A stretch of 10,348 nt of DNA from Archaeoglobi archaeon (GTDB taxonomy: Archaea; Halobacteriota; Archaeoglobi; Archaeoglobales; Archaeoglobaceae): NCBI GenBank assembly GCA_029259455.1, contig JAPDIT010000054.1:1-10348 (forward strand). The letters run 5' to 3'. A model generated the notes under the pieces. It was not told where the DNA came from. It did not search any database and saw only the letters and a program-made list of their open reading frames with translations. The position numbers and the translations under genes were made by a program. Below are positions 1-4,956 of this stretch, in pieces (the stretch's first letter is position 1; every line of letters begins with the position of its first letter).

Positions 1-189
1 GTCTTCGAGGAGTATGGGTTTCACAAGGCCGAGTTTAATAAATTCGTCAATTCTTCGACTCACGGAATTCTTGTCGCCTTTTGCAATTCTTTCAAGCTCT
101 ATCCATGTTTTTGGTTCCTTGAGTGAGTGAAACAAAACCAGACCTTTTGCTTTGCCGAGGGATGCAAGTATATTTTCCAAGTTTGACAT
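1..189 (-). CDS. Winged-helix DNA-binding protein, N-terminal part (truncated by window edge)
   Basis: Read from the ATG at 187-189, 63 codons stay open to the window edge, so the C-terminus is missing. The protein begins MSNLENILASLGKAK and continues with helices that read as a winged helix-turn-helix: a first helix (KGLVLFHSLKEP), a TWIELERIAKG helix, then a turn and recognition-helix-like segment (NSVSRRIDEFIKLGLV, about residues 44-59). This fits the broad ArsR/MarR-like regulator class, but no subfamily can be named from this fragment. No strong ribosome site precedes the ATG; a weak TATA-like TGTATTTT (209-216, minus) would suit a leaderless message. It diverges from the RHH operon across about 140 bp that contain a perfect inverted repeat (241-260). 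It may be a regulator of the accessory element or the first chromosomal gene beside it. Confidence 0.6.
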   Translation of the reverse strand, partial: MSNLENILASLGKAKGLVLFHSLKEPKTWIELERIAKGDKNSVSRRIDEFIKLGLVKPILLED

Positions 190-240
190 TGGATTCTCTG
201 TTCGAGTGAAAATACATTTGTTTTGGGTTGAAAGTTGGAA

Positions 241-260
241 GTTTGTAATTAGATACAAAC
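241..260. promoter_or_regulatory. Perfect 7-bp inverted repeat, candidate operator
   Basis: GTTTGTA (241-247) and TACAAAC (254-260) are perfect reverse complements separated by six bases. The site lies between the divergent winged-helix gene and the RHH operon, about 20 bp upstream of the operon TATA box. Its right half recurs at 300-313. RHH and winged-helix proteins bind such dyads as dimers, so an operator is a fair inference; the cognate protein is unknown. Confidence 0.5.
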
Positions 261-312
261 AAAGTAACAGATTCGAAACACTTAAATACATGTGTATGAA
301 ATTAGATACAAA
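247..312 (+). repeat. 13-bp direct repeat AATTAGATACAAA flanking the promoter
   Basis: The 13 bases AATTAGATACAAA occur identically at 247-259 and 300-312, 53 bp apart, on either side of the TATA box at 281-288. A related copy (AATTAGTATCCAAAC, 1053-1067) precedes the second RHH operon. The placement suggests paired operator sites around the transcription start. Confidence 0.55.
273..288 (+). promoter_or_regulatory. Archaeal promoter (BRE/TATA) of the first RHH operon
   Basis: TCGAAACA followed by CTTAAATA (281-288) is a good BRE/TATA match. Transcription should start about 25 bp downstream, near 308-312, leaving a short leader with GGAGGT at 317-322 before the ATG at 329. This argues against any translation start upstream of about 310, including the GTG at 292. 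Confidence 0.55.
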
Positions 313-345
313 GTTTGGAGGTTAGAACATGAAAGTTGTTCGGAT

Positions 346-531
346 GTGCCAGAAATGTGGGAGGAGCCGATAAAGAGGGCAATGCGAATAGAGGGCTGGG
401 ACACAGTTTCCGCCTATATCAGAGACCTTATCAGAGACGATCTGAAGAGAAAAGGACTGCTCGGAGCTAAATCCGTTCTAATCGACGGTGACGGAGACTG
501 TGAAATTGAGGAGGAGGTGTCCAATGCCTGA
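346..531 (+). CDS. RHH (CopG/Arc-like) protein, apparently frameshifted near its start
   Basis: The helical core of an RHH regulator is clear: MWEEPIKRAMRIEG, then TVSAYIRDLIRDDLKRKGLL, the helix-turn-helix dimer fold that follows the DNA-binding strand, and an acidic tail. The best ribosome site (GGAGGT, 317-322) points to ATG 329, but that frame ends after 14 codons (TAA 371-373). One added base between about 335 and 345 would join the frames and give MKVV-(S)-DVPEMWEEP, the expected beta strand plus helix A. In the unshifted sequence, reading must start at GTG 346 or ATG 355 (or GTG 292, upstream of the predicted transcript start), which loses the strand. The span given is the unshifted GTG start. 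The last eight bases overlap the next gene (ATGCCTGA), indicating coupled translation. Either a mutation inactivated it or the read has a base error. Confidence 0.55.
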   Translation: MPEMWEEPIKRAMRIEGWDTVSAYIRDLIRDDLKRKGLLGAKSVLIDGDGDCEIEEEVSNA

Positions 532-796
532 AAAAATAAAGGTCAGCTTCTACATAGACAGAGATGTCTGGGAGGATTTCAAGTACTTCGTTTTTCAGAA
601 GCACGGAAAGCTGCATGGCGTTCTGGGGAAGGAGATTGCCAAAGCCCTCGATATGTATGTTTCGAGCACGATTGAGGAGAGGAACAGGCCGGTGATTATC
701 AGCATCCTGAGGGAGATTGACCGGCTCAATAAGCATGTCAGCAACCTCATTGAATACAATGGGTTCATCAGGGCGGATTTGTTAGGGGAAGTGTGA
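524..796 (+). CDS. RHH DNA-binding protein, 90 aa
   Basis: The start is ATG 524, placed by GGAGGT at 513-518 with 5-base spacing; in-frame upstream starts would sit inside the previous gene. The N-terminus KIKVSFYIDRDVWEDF is a beta strand followed by an amphipathic helix, and residues about 25-48 (KLHGVLGKEIAKALDMYV) form the second helix, the typical metJ/Arc/CopG layout that binds DNA as a dimer through the strand. Residues 50-90 are a helical, partly charged tail that may oligomerise. It is clearly paralogous to the protein at 1108 (shared D-x-W-E-F/A-F-K, F-x-K-x-G-x-L and L-x-x-E-x-x-x-A-L pattern). It overlaps the upstream RHH gene by eight bases. Role inferred: transcriptional regulator of the element, possibly autoregulatory. 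It appears intact. Confidence 0.75.
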   Translation: MPEKIKVSFYIDRDVWEDFKYFVFQKHGKLHGVLGKEIAKALDMYVSSTIEERNRPVIISILREIDRLNKHVSNLIEYNGFIRADLLGEV

Positions 797-975
797 GTAT
801 GCTAATCAGTGTTGGAAACCGTCTATGGTGGATGAAATTCATGCATGTCGCAAAACATGTGGGTGCACCACGAAGATATAGACCCCTATCACTTGGTGAA
901 AAAGGCCTCAGAATTTTTATTTCAAGTTCAAATGATGTAAGTTGGTATCCAAGATACATAAACTTCATTATATTA

Positions 976-983
976 TTATATAC
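976..983 (+). promoter_or_regulatory. TATA box of the second RHH operon
   Basis: TTATATAC in a strongly AT-rich run. Expected transcription start is about 1003-1008, inside the GGTTACC repeat cluster, giving a leader of about 100 bases before TTG 1108. This is longer than the near-zero leaders predicted elsewhere in the window. Confidence 0.45.
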
Positions 984-996
984 TTATTTTGTAATC

Positions 997-1031
997 GGTT
1001 ACCAGGTTACCACAAGTGGTACCAGGTTACC
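997..1031 (+). repeat. Cluster of four GGTTACC-type boxes with an embedded hairpin
   Basis: GGTTACC occurs at 997-1003, 1005-1011 and 1025-1031, and a one-base-shorter GGTACC at 1018-1023. They are arranged as two pairs (each joined by a single A) separated by ACAAGT. Within it, GGTTACCAC (1005-1013) pairs with GTGGTACC (1016-1023), leaving one bulged T. The cluster overlaps the predicted transcription start, where a bound repressor would block initiation; an RNA hairpin at the 5' end of the leader is an alternative. Confidence 0.6.
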
Positions 1032-1107
1032 AAGATGCAAAAATCAGATGTAAATTAGTATCCAAACGACATTCTTCACTATTCTTAACCAAATCAGGAG
1101 GTTGAGC

Positions 1108-1464
1108 TTGCCTCAGAAAACGAAAATACATGCATATGTAGATTCTGATACTTGGGAAGCATTTAAGAGCTATGTATTTTCCAAATACGGCACTCTAAAT
1201 AAATATCTTGGTGATGAATTAACAAGGGCGTTGGAGTCTTACCTTAAAGACTCTCGCCCAGCACACACACATGAATTTGAGCACATGATTTCAAAGCCCA
1301 ACAAAAAACACTTCCAACTTCTCACATGGCTGCTCAAAAACTACCCTTCAGAAACCCTCTATTCTGAAGTCAGGCGCTACATAAACGACAACTATGGCAT
1401 TGACAGGAGGACGGTAAAGAAGTATCTGCACGATTTTCTGATACCTGAGCAAATTCGTTTCTGA
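1108..1464 (+). CDS. RHH-HTH regulator, N-terminal portion (likely frameshifted)
   Basis: GGAGGT at 1097-1102 fixes the start at TTG 1108; the TTG at 1102 overlaps the ribosome site. Residues 4-47 (KIHAYVDSDTWEAFK to ALESYL) are an RHH domain paralogous to the protein at 524. After a His-rich linker, residues about 68-111 look like a winged-helix/HTH domain (LLTWLLKNYP, LYSEVRRYIN, RRTVKKYLHDFL). The frame stops at 1462-1464 just after this helix, with an unconvincing PEQIRF end. Dropping one base near 1441 would continue into YLSKFVSEEELREKYEL in the next frame, and more coding-like sequence follows to 1705. So 118 aa is probably a truncated product of a protein near 200 aa. Role inferred: DNA-binding regulator, perhaps replication or copy control of the former element. 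Confidence 0.6.
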   Translation: MPQKTKIHAYVDSDTWEAFKSYVFSKYGTLNKYLGDELTRALESYLKDSRPAHTHEFEHMISKPNKKHFQLLTWLLKNYPSETLYSEVRRYINDNYGIDRRTVKKYLHDFLIPEQIRF

Positions 1465-1705
1465 GGAGGAGCTGAGGGAGAAGTATGAGCTGCACATGGT
1501 TGCAGACCAGCCCATAAACGGCCAGCCCACGAATGGCAACAAAGAGAGCGTAGTCCAGGTGGCAAAGCAGTATGCGGCAGCCGCTACGAGGTCGGCGACT
1601 CTCTGAAAGAGATCAGCCAGAAACTCGAAGATTTTGGGGGTTAATGTGTCAAAAGTCGTTGTCCGCAAGTTTGTTAGAGAAGGTTTGAGAGGTGATGAGT
1701 TTTGA
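1442..1705 (+). pseudogene. Frameshifted remainder of the RHH-HTH regulator
   Basis: Three segments in alternating frames read as one protein tail. Segment 1 (1442-1603) gives YLSKFVSEEELREKYEL, an N/Q/P-rich linker and an Ala-rich helix, ending at TGA 1604. Segment 2 (1597-1641) gives DSLKEISQKLEDFGG, ending at TAA 1642. Segment 3 (from the GGGGG run at 1636-1640 to TGA 1703-1705) gives VNVSKVVVRKFVREGLRGDEF. Removing one G joins 2 and 3 into a credible HTH (SLKEISQKLEDFG-VNVSKVVVRKFV). The final stop overlaps the next gene start as TTGA, just as the following pair overlaps as ATGA, which supports 1705 as the ancestral end. A 19-codon frame from GTG 1646 could alternatively be a separate peptide. 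Confidence 0.5.
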
Positions 1706-1929
1706 AGTTTTTCGACCCTGAAAGAGCCTCTTCTGCCCCTGTCCACTTCACACTGTATCTGGACAGGGAGCTGTTCGAGAGCTCCCAGCAGGCCGCGAGG
1801 TTGCTCGGCCACGGCAGCGTAGAGCGCATGATCGAATCTCTCCTTCGCTCCACAGTCACAGAGCTCGAAGGGCAGGGGCAGGACCTTAGGCCGTTTTGGG
1901 AGAAGAGTGGAGAGGTGACAGCTAGATGA
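1702..1929 (+). CDS. RHH-like small DNA-binding protein, 75 aa
   Basis: The start is TTG 1702, with AGGTGAT at 1690-1696 as ribosome site. Residues 13-20 (PVHFTLYL) form a candidate DNA-contacting strand, followed by DRELFESSQQAARLLG and SVERMIESLLRSTVTELEG, which match strand-helix-helix order; the tail is polar. It differs from the other two RHH proteins in the window and is clearly more GC-rich, suggesting a separate origin. It overlaps the preceding frame (TTGA) and the following gene (ATGA, 1926-1929), so the three were probably translated as a coupled unit. Function inferred: regulator of element maintenance or partner of the downstream protein; an antitoxin is possible, since many RHH antitoxins sit directly before a small toxin gene, but nothing downstream proves a toxin. 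Confidence 0.6.
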   Translation: MKFFDPERASSAPVHFTLYLDRELFESSQQAARLLGHGSVERMIESLLRSTVTELEGQGQDLRPFWEKSGEVTAR

Positions 1930-2276
1930 ACGAGTTGGTTTTGAATTTAGGCAGAACATGGAACGGCCTCGAATTCCTTCGCATCCGCCGCTACAAACGC
2001 AAGCAGGGCTGCAGGGTGGACTTTCTGAAGCGCCGCTGGAACGGCGGCTGGAGGATAATCTGGAGCTGGCACTGCTTGACCGTCGATGATGTCCTGACCA
2101 ACCTCAGACAGCACACGTTCCTCGAACTCGATGAGGAGGACGTTGAGATACCTTCTCCTCTATCAGCCTCTCTAAGCTGTCGTCCATCACCGCCTCGATT
2201 ATCTCTTCTCCGCCGAACTCCTGCACGAGCCTTGCTGGATCGAGCGATGCTTTGCACTTCCAGCACCTCTGCCTGA
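1926..2276 (+). CDS. Unknown small basic Trp/Arg-rich protein; C-terminus doubtful
   Basis: ATG 1926 overlaps the RHH stop (ATGA). Residues 1-75 look like a real compact protein: LVLNLGRTWNGLEFLRIRRY, a basic centre (KRKQGCRVDFLKRRWNGGW), an aromatic strand (RIIWSWHC) and a helix (VDDVLTNLRQH) ending in an acidic run (ELDEEDVEI). Five Trp and many Arg/Lys suggest a nucleic-acid-binding or small alpha/beta domain. From about residue 60 the frame lies antisense to the integrase gene, and after residue 75 it becomes Ser/Pro/Leu/Arg-rich, typical of antisense translation. The original gene may have ended near 2150, and the tail may come from loss of its stop. I do not recognise the family. An RHH gene followed by a coupled small gene is the layout of some toxin-antitoxin pairs, but this is only a hypothesis. 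Confidence 0.5.
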   Translation: MNELVLNLGRTWNGLEFLRIRRYKRKQGCRVDFLKRRWNGGWRIIWSWHCLTVDDVLTNLRQHTFLELDEEDVEIPSPLSASLSCRPSPPRLSLLRRTPARALLDRAMLCTSSTSA

Positions 2277-3294
2277 AAGGCTCGTTGAACTCCCCGCAGA
2301 TGCCGCACTTTACCGGCTGTAGGCGCTTCACATCAGGCTCCATCTCATCTCCGTTGATGAGGCCGAGCTCCTTGAGGATCTTCCTGTCCGCATCAGCATC
2401 CACAAGCTTGGCGTACCTCCTCAGGTGTTTGGACCCTGGGACGTGCTTACTCAGTTGCTGCTCCGTCAGCAGCACCGCCCAGAGAGTTATGCCGGTGTGC
2501 CTGAAGTTGTAGGGCGTGAAGTTCTTCTTCTTTATCCCCGCCCTCTTGAACAGCCTCGCAACCAACCTCCTGTAAGCATCGTGGTCTATTGGTGCGGCGA
2601 TCCCCGCTCTCAGCTTGTTGAGGTCTATCCACATCGGGGCGTCGGGATCATCCCTGAGCGGGTGGACGCTCAACCACCTCGACACGTAAGGCAGCGAGGA
2701 GCTGAGGTGCGGCGACCGGCGGAAGGTCTTGCTTCTCCTCATCTCGACCTTTATGCCCCACGCATCTCTCACGAAGTCTCCAACCGTTAACGTGAGGATC
2801 TCCTCTGGCCTGCATGCCAGGTCGAGGTGGCACATGATCAACGCCGGATCCCTCTCGTTCATCGCCACGCTGACGAGCCTCATGACCTCATCCACTGTAA
2901 GCAGATCATCCCTCGTAAGCTCGTTGTCCCTGGGCTCCTTTTTCTTAATCTTAGCCGCAAGCTCCTCCTTACCGACCATCTTCAGAAACTGCTTCAGAGC
3001 CAGCTTGTACTCGTTAACCGTGGCGAGCTTCCAGCCGTAGGTCTCAATGGCCGCCAGGATGTCGATCAGATTGTCCTCATCAATCCTGTCCAGCTCCACG
3101 TCAAACCTCTCACACAAAACCCTGAGGGAGACGAGCTCCCTCACAACCCTCGCAACACTCACGCTATTGGCCAACCTCCAGTTCTTGTACCTCAAAATCA
3201 GCTTTTTGTTCTTGTCGGATATCTGGCTCTTCTCAAGAGCTGCGAGTTCTCGCCTCAGCTTTTTCTCGTAGTCTATGGACCTCCAGGTGTCCAT
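2104..3294 (-). CDS. Tyrosine recombinase (integrase) with C-terminal zinc ribbon
   Basis: Site-specific recombinase of the archaeal XerD/phage-integrase class; it would cut and rejoin attachment sites through a covalent tyrosine. Residue numbers count from the farthest in-frame ATG (3381). An N-terminal SAM-like core-binding domain (about 35-145) precedes the catalytic domain: Arg191 in CRPEEIL, Lys218 in RRSKTFRR, the Y-x-x-R box (Tyr291, Arg294 in PYNFRHT, with Tyr where His is usual), His313 and nucleophile Tyr323 in RRYAKL. Cys359/362 and Cys373/376 form a zinc ribbon known in many archaeal integrases. The promoter at 3333-3340 predicts transcription from about 3310, so translation should begin at ATG 3294 (used here) or GTG 3309; the frame remains open to an ATG at 3381 touching the tRNA. 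The last 15 or so residues are odd and overlap the convergent gene. All catalytic residues are present, so it may be active. Confidence 0.85.
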   Translation of the reverse strand: MDTWRSIDYEKKLRRELAALEKSQISDKNKKLILRYKNWRLANSVSVARVVRELVSLRVLCERFDVELDRIDEDNLIDILAAIETYGWKLATVNEYKLALKQFLKMVGKEELAAKIKKKEPRDNELTRDDLLTVDEVMRLVSVAMNERDPALIMCHLDLACRPEEILTLTVGDFVRDAWGIKVEMRRSKTFRRSPHLSSSLPYVSRWLSVHPLRDDPDAPMWIDLNKLRAGIAAPIDHDAYRRLVARLFKRAGIKKKNFTPYNFRHTGITLWAVLLTEQQLSKHVPGSKHLRRYAKLVDADADRKILKELGLINGDEMEPDVKRLQPVKCGICGEFNEPFRQRCWKCKASLDPARLVQEFGGEEIIEAVMDDSLERLIEEKVSQRPPHRVRGTCAV

Positions 3295-3332
3295 ATCGAC
3301 TCGCTTCACGATCTTAATGTCGTCACTGTTGC

Positions 3333-3340
3333 TATTTAAA
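3333..3340 (-). promoter_or_regulatory. TATA box of the integrase gene
   Basis: On the minus strand, GGG-TTTAAATAG is a strong archaeal TATA match. The start predicted 25 bp downstream (about 3309-3312) coincides with GTG 3309 and lies 15 bases before ATG 3294. It shows that the integrase has its own promoter and need not depend on tRNA read-through. Confidence 0.55.
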
Positions 3341-3380
3341 CCCTGTAAATTTGTCCCCGTGCACCGAACGTTTTTATTCA

Positions 3381-3464
3381 TGCGGGGGGCGGGATTCGAA
3401 CCCGCGGACCCCTTCGGGACAGGGTCTTAAGCCCTGCGCCTTTTCCTGGCTCGGCAACCCCCGC
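3381..3464 (-). tRNA. tRNA-Leu (anticodon UAA)
   Basis: The minus strand folds as a class II tRNA. The acceptor stem is GCGGGGG (3458-3464) with CCCCCGC (3382-3388) and discriminator A at 3381. The anticodon arm is CAGGG-CTTAAGA-CCCTG with anticodon TAA at 3427-3429. A long variable arm (CCC-GAA-GGG) and T arm GCGGG-TTCGAAT-CCCGC follow. The discriminator A and the long variable arm are leucine features. CCA is not encoded. No intron is seen. The integrase lies directly downstream, so the 3' half is the probable attachment site. Confidence 0.95.
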
Positions 3465-3487
3465 TTAAAATTCAATTTTACCTAACA

Positions 3488-3494
3488 GATAAAG
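3488..3494 (-). promoter_or_regulatory. Box A (TATA) of the tRNA-Leu gene
   Basis: CTTTATC on the minus strand lies about 27 bp upstream of the mature tRNA 5' end, normal spacing for an archaeal tRNA promoter. The stop of the upstream gene (TTTTTTAA, about 3505-3511) includes a T6 run that could end the preceding transcript. Confidence 0.5.
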
Positions 3495-3504
3495 ATGCTT
3501 GCGA

Positions 3505-4185
3505 TTAAAAAATCTCCGCTTCTTCGTAAACAACTATTCCCGACTCGGTGATAATGTATGGTTTGGGCTTTCTTGCGTGCTTGACTCTCCTCATCTTCAC
3601 AACTTCAAGCCCCAAGGTGGGCTCATCCAGCTCACTTTTCCTTACAATCTTCAAACTGATCATACCATCGCAGATGTACTCCAGAATGCCGTACTTTGAT
3701 GTGTTTGGCTGATACTTGTCCGCCTCGCTGGTAATCATTGCCGTAATACCATTTTCCTTCAGCATTTTTCTGAACATTGTGAGCATGCTGTACCTCCCAG
3801 CGTCATCGAAAAGCGTTTCAAGAACGCTTATCGAGTCGATCAGCATCCTTTTAACCCCTAAACTTTTAATGATTTCAGGCAGGTCGCTCTCCAGCTTTTC
3901 GAGACTTTTTTTTACTTCTGAAGCTTCAAGTCTCACAACATGCAACTTATCCCCAAAGGCTTCTAAATCCATCCCAAAACTTTTGGCATTCGCGATAATG
4001 CTTTCTTCATCCTCGTCAAAACTGAGAATCATGCAGGGCTCTCCATTCTTCAAACCCTCGTAGATAAAATGCAAACCCAGCGTAGTTTTACCGGTACCGT
4101 ACATGCCCACCACAGCAACGATGTGTCCTTCAGGGATTCCCCCGCCCAGAATCGCATCTAACCCCTCAACACCAGTTCTTAGCAT
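3505..4185 (-). CDS. KaiC/RecA-superfamily ATPase, intact motifs (226 aa)
   Basis: A single KaiC-like domain. Residues 1-20 give the family opening (TGVEGLDAILGGGIPEGHI). Walker A is GMYGTGKTT (27-35; Lys33, Thr34). The catalytic acid pair is in ILSFDEDE (Asp57/Glu58), and Walker B is RMLIDS (Asp117). This is the only protein of the four-gene operon that keeps all ATPase elements, so it is probably the working ATPase of a ring or filament. KaiC-family proteins act in archaeal signalling and as motility-motor partners (ArlH), but nothing here assigns a specific process. ATG 4185 is chosen by GAGGTG at 4191-4196, which overlaps the stop of the upstream gene; the gap is nine bases. It is the last gene of the operon, and the T6 run at its stop may end transcription before the tRNA. 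Confidence 0.8.
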   Translation of the reverse strand: MLRTGVEGLDAILGGGIPEGHIVAVVGMYGTGKTTLGLHFIYEGLKNGEPCMILSFDEDEESIIANAKSFGMDLEAFGDKLHVVRLEASEVKKSLEKLESDLPEIIKSLGVKRMLIDSISVLETLFDDAGRYSMLTMFRKMLKENGITAMITSEADKYQPNTSKYGILEYICDGMISLKIVRKSELDEPTLGLEVVKMRRVKHARKPKPYIITESGIVVYEEAEIF

Positions 4186-4194
4186 TCGATCACC

Positions 4195-4956
4195 TCACAT
4201 AAACCTCATGACCCTTGAAATCGTGAAGCCCACCACTGGATCGATTTTGACCGAGTATTTGATTATTTTTTCCTTTTCAATTTTTGGCAACAAACCCAAG
4301 AACTTCCTGAAATACATCGAGCGCATTATTATCTCTCTCTCAACCGACCACTCGAAAACAACAATTCCGTCAGCCTGATCAAGCATCTCCTCTTCCTTTC
4401 CTTTTTCAAAAATCTGAGAAGTAAGGAGGGCTTCAAGCAGAATGTTGTTTCTTACGCAGTAAACCCTTATACCCTTCAGCAGGTCAACAAAGTTCTCCCA
4501 CCCGAGCTTGTTCACAGCTGCTCTTGCCAAATCTGTGAGGGAGTCAAGGAATACGTAGGTGTTGTTCTCAAGACCATCAAAGAACTCCACAAGCTTTGTG
4601 AACAGGCTCTTCTCGCCCTTCAAAAGCTCAATTCCAGCACCTTTGCCCGAAACCCATTTGAGTGGGACAAGAGTATCTTTAAAGTAAAAATCTGCAAGAC
4701 TTACAACCTCTATATCAGGTACATCACCTCTTTCCGGAATAGCGGTTTCGAGTTCTCTCTTGACAACATCCACAGGCTTTGAGATGGATAAATATCGAAT
4801 TTTGAACTTATCCGCATTGTTGAACATCGACGTTATTGCAAATTCCCTTCCACCAGCTCCTGCGTTTTCGTAAAGTATAACCAAGCCTGGGGGAAAGCCA
4901 CCTAACTGCTTGTCAAGAAAATCCATGCCAGTTGGGAAAATCTCAGTCAATTTCAA
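4195..4956 (-). CDS. KaiC-like protein with degenerate P-loop (253 aa)
   Basis: Same fold as its neighbours: GMDFLDKQLGGFPPGLVILY opens the domain. The P-loop position reads ENAGAGGRE (30-38), in which the invariant Lys and Thr are replaced by Gly36 and Arg37. The strand that normally carries the catalytic Glu reads YLSISKP, without an acid. The Walker B strand YVFLDSLTDL (Asp138) persists. Nucleotide hydrolysis is therefore unlikely; a structural or regulatory subunit is inferred. Its C-terminal strands (KIIKYSVKIDPVVGFTISRV) match the usual ending of the family. ATG 4956 overlaps the end of the upstream gene by 14 bases, so the proteins are probably made in fixed ratio. Confidence 0.75.
   Translation of the reverse strand: MKLTEIFPTGMDFLDKQLGGFPPGLVILYENAGAGGREFAITSMFNNADKFKIRYLSISKPVDVVKRELETAIPERGDVPDIEVVSLADFYFKDTLVPLKWVSGKGAGIELLKGEKSLFTKLVEFFDGLENNTYVFLDSLTDLARAAVNKLGWENFVDLLKGIRVYCVRNNILLEALLTSQIFEKGKEEEMLDQADGIVVFEWSVEREIIMRSMYFRKFLGLLPKIEKEKIIKYSVKIDPVVGFTISRVMRFM

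Larger units (their letters stand above)
797..1107 (+). other. AT-rich intergenic stretch with regulatory repeats
   Basis: About 310 bases without a convincing gene. An open frame from 793/799 to 1053 exists on the plus strand, but it runs through the promoter and repeat boxes of the next operon and resembles no known protein. The left part (800-940) shows nothing recognisable. The right part holds an inverted repeat TTGG-TAT-CCAA (942-952), a TATA box (976-983), the GGTTACC cluster (997-1031) and a copy of the AATTAG motif (1053-1067). Confidence 0.5.

Noticed and set aside
270..277. GATTCGAA, identical to 8 bases of the tRNA-Leu T arm (3393-3400), considered as the second attachment site
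   Set aside because: Eight bases with unrelated flanks are too short; a genuine site would copy a larger part of the tRNA 3' half.
329..373. 14-codon peptide with C-x-x-C considered as a real small gene
   Set aside because: It is better explained as the start of the frameshifted RHH gene, because the next frame supplies the rest of the fold.
997..1031. Repeat cluster considered as a CRISPR remnant
   Set aside because: Units are only 6-7 bp with spacers of 1 or 6 bp, and no cas genes are present.
793..1053. Plus-strand open frame of 86 codons after the second RHH gene
   Set aside because: It runs through the TATA box and repeat cluster of the next operon, has an atypical composition and resembles no protein family. 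At most its first part could be a remnant.
1348..1959. Long minus-strand open frame opposite the second RHH operon
   Set aside because: Low-complexity Leu/Ser/Pro-rich composition, no ribosome site and no recognisable domain. It is antisense to better-supported coding sequence.
2425..2790. Plus-strand frames opposite the integrase
   Set aside because: They mirror codons of a catalytic-domain gene with all active-site residues; Arg/Pro/Leu-rich antisense composition.
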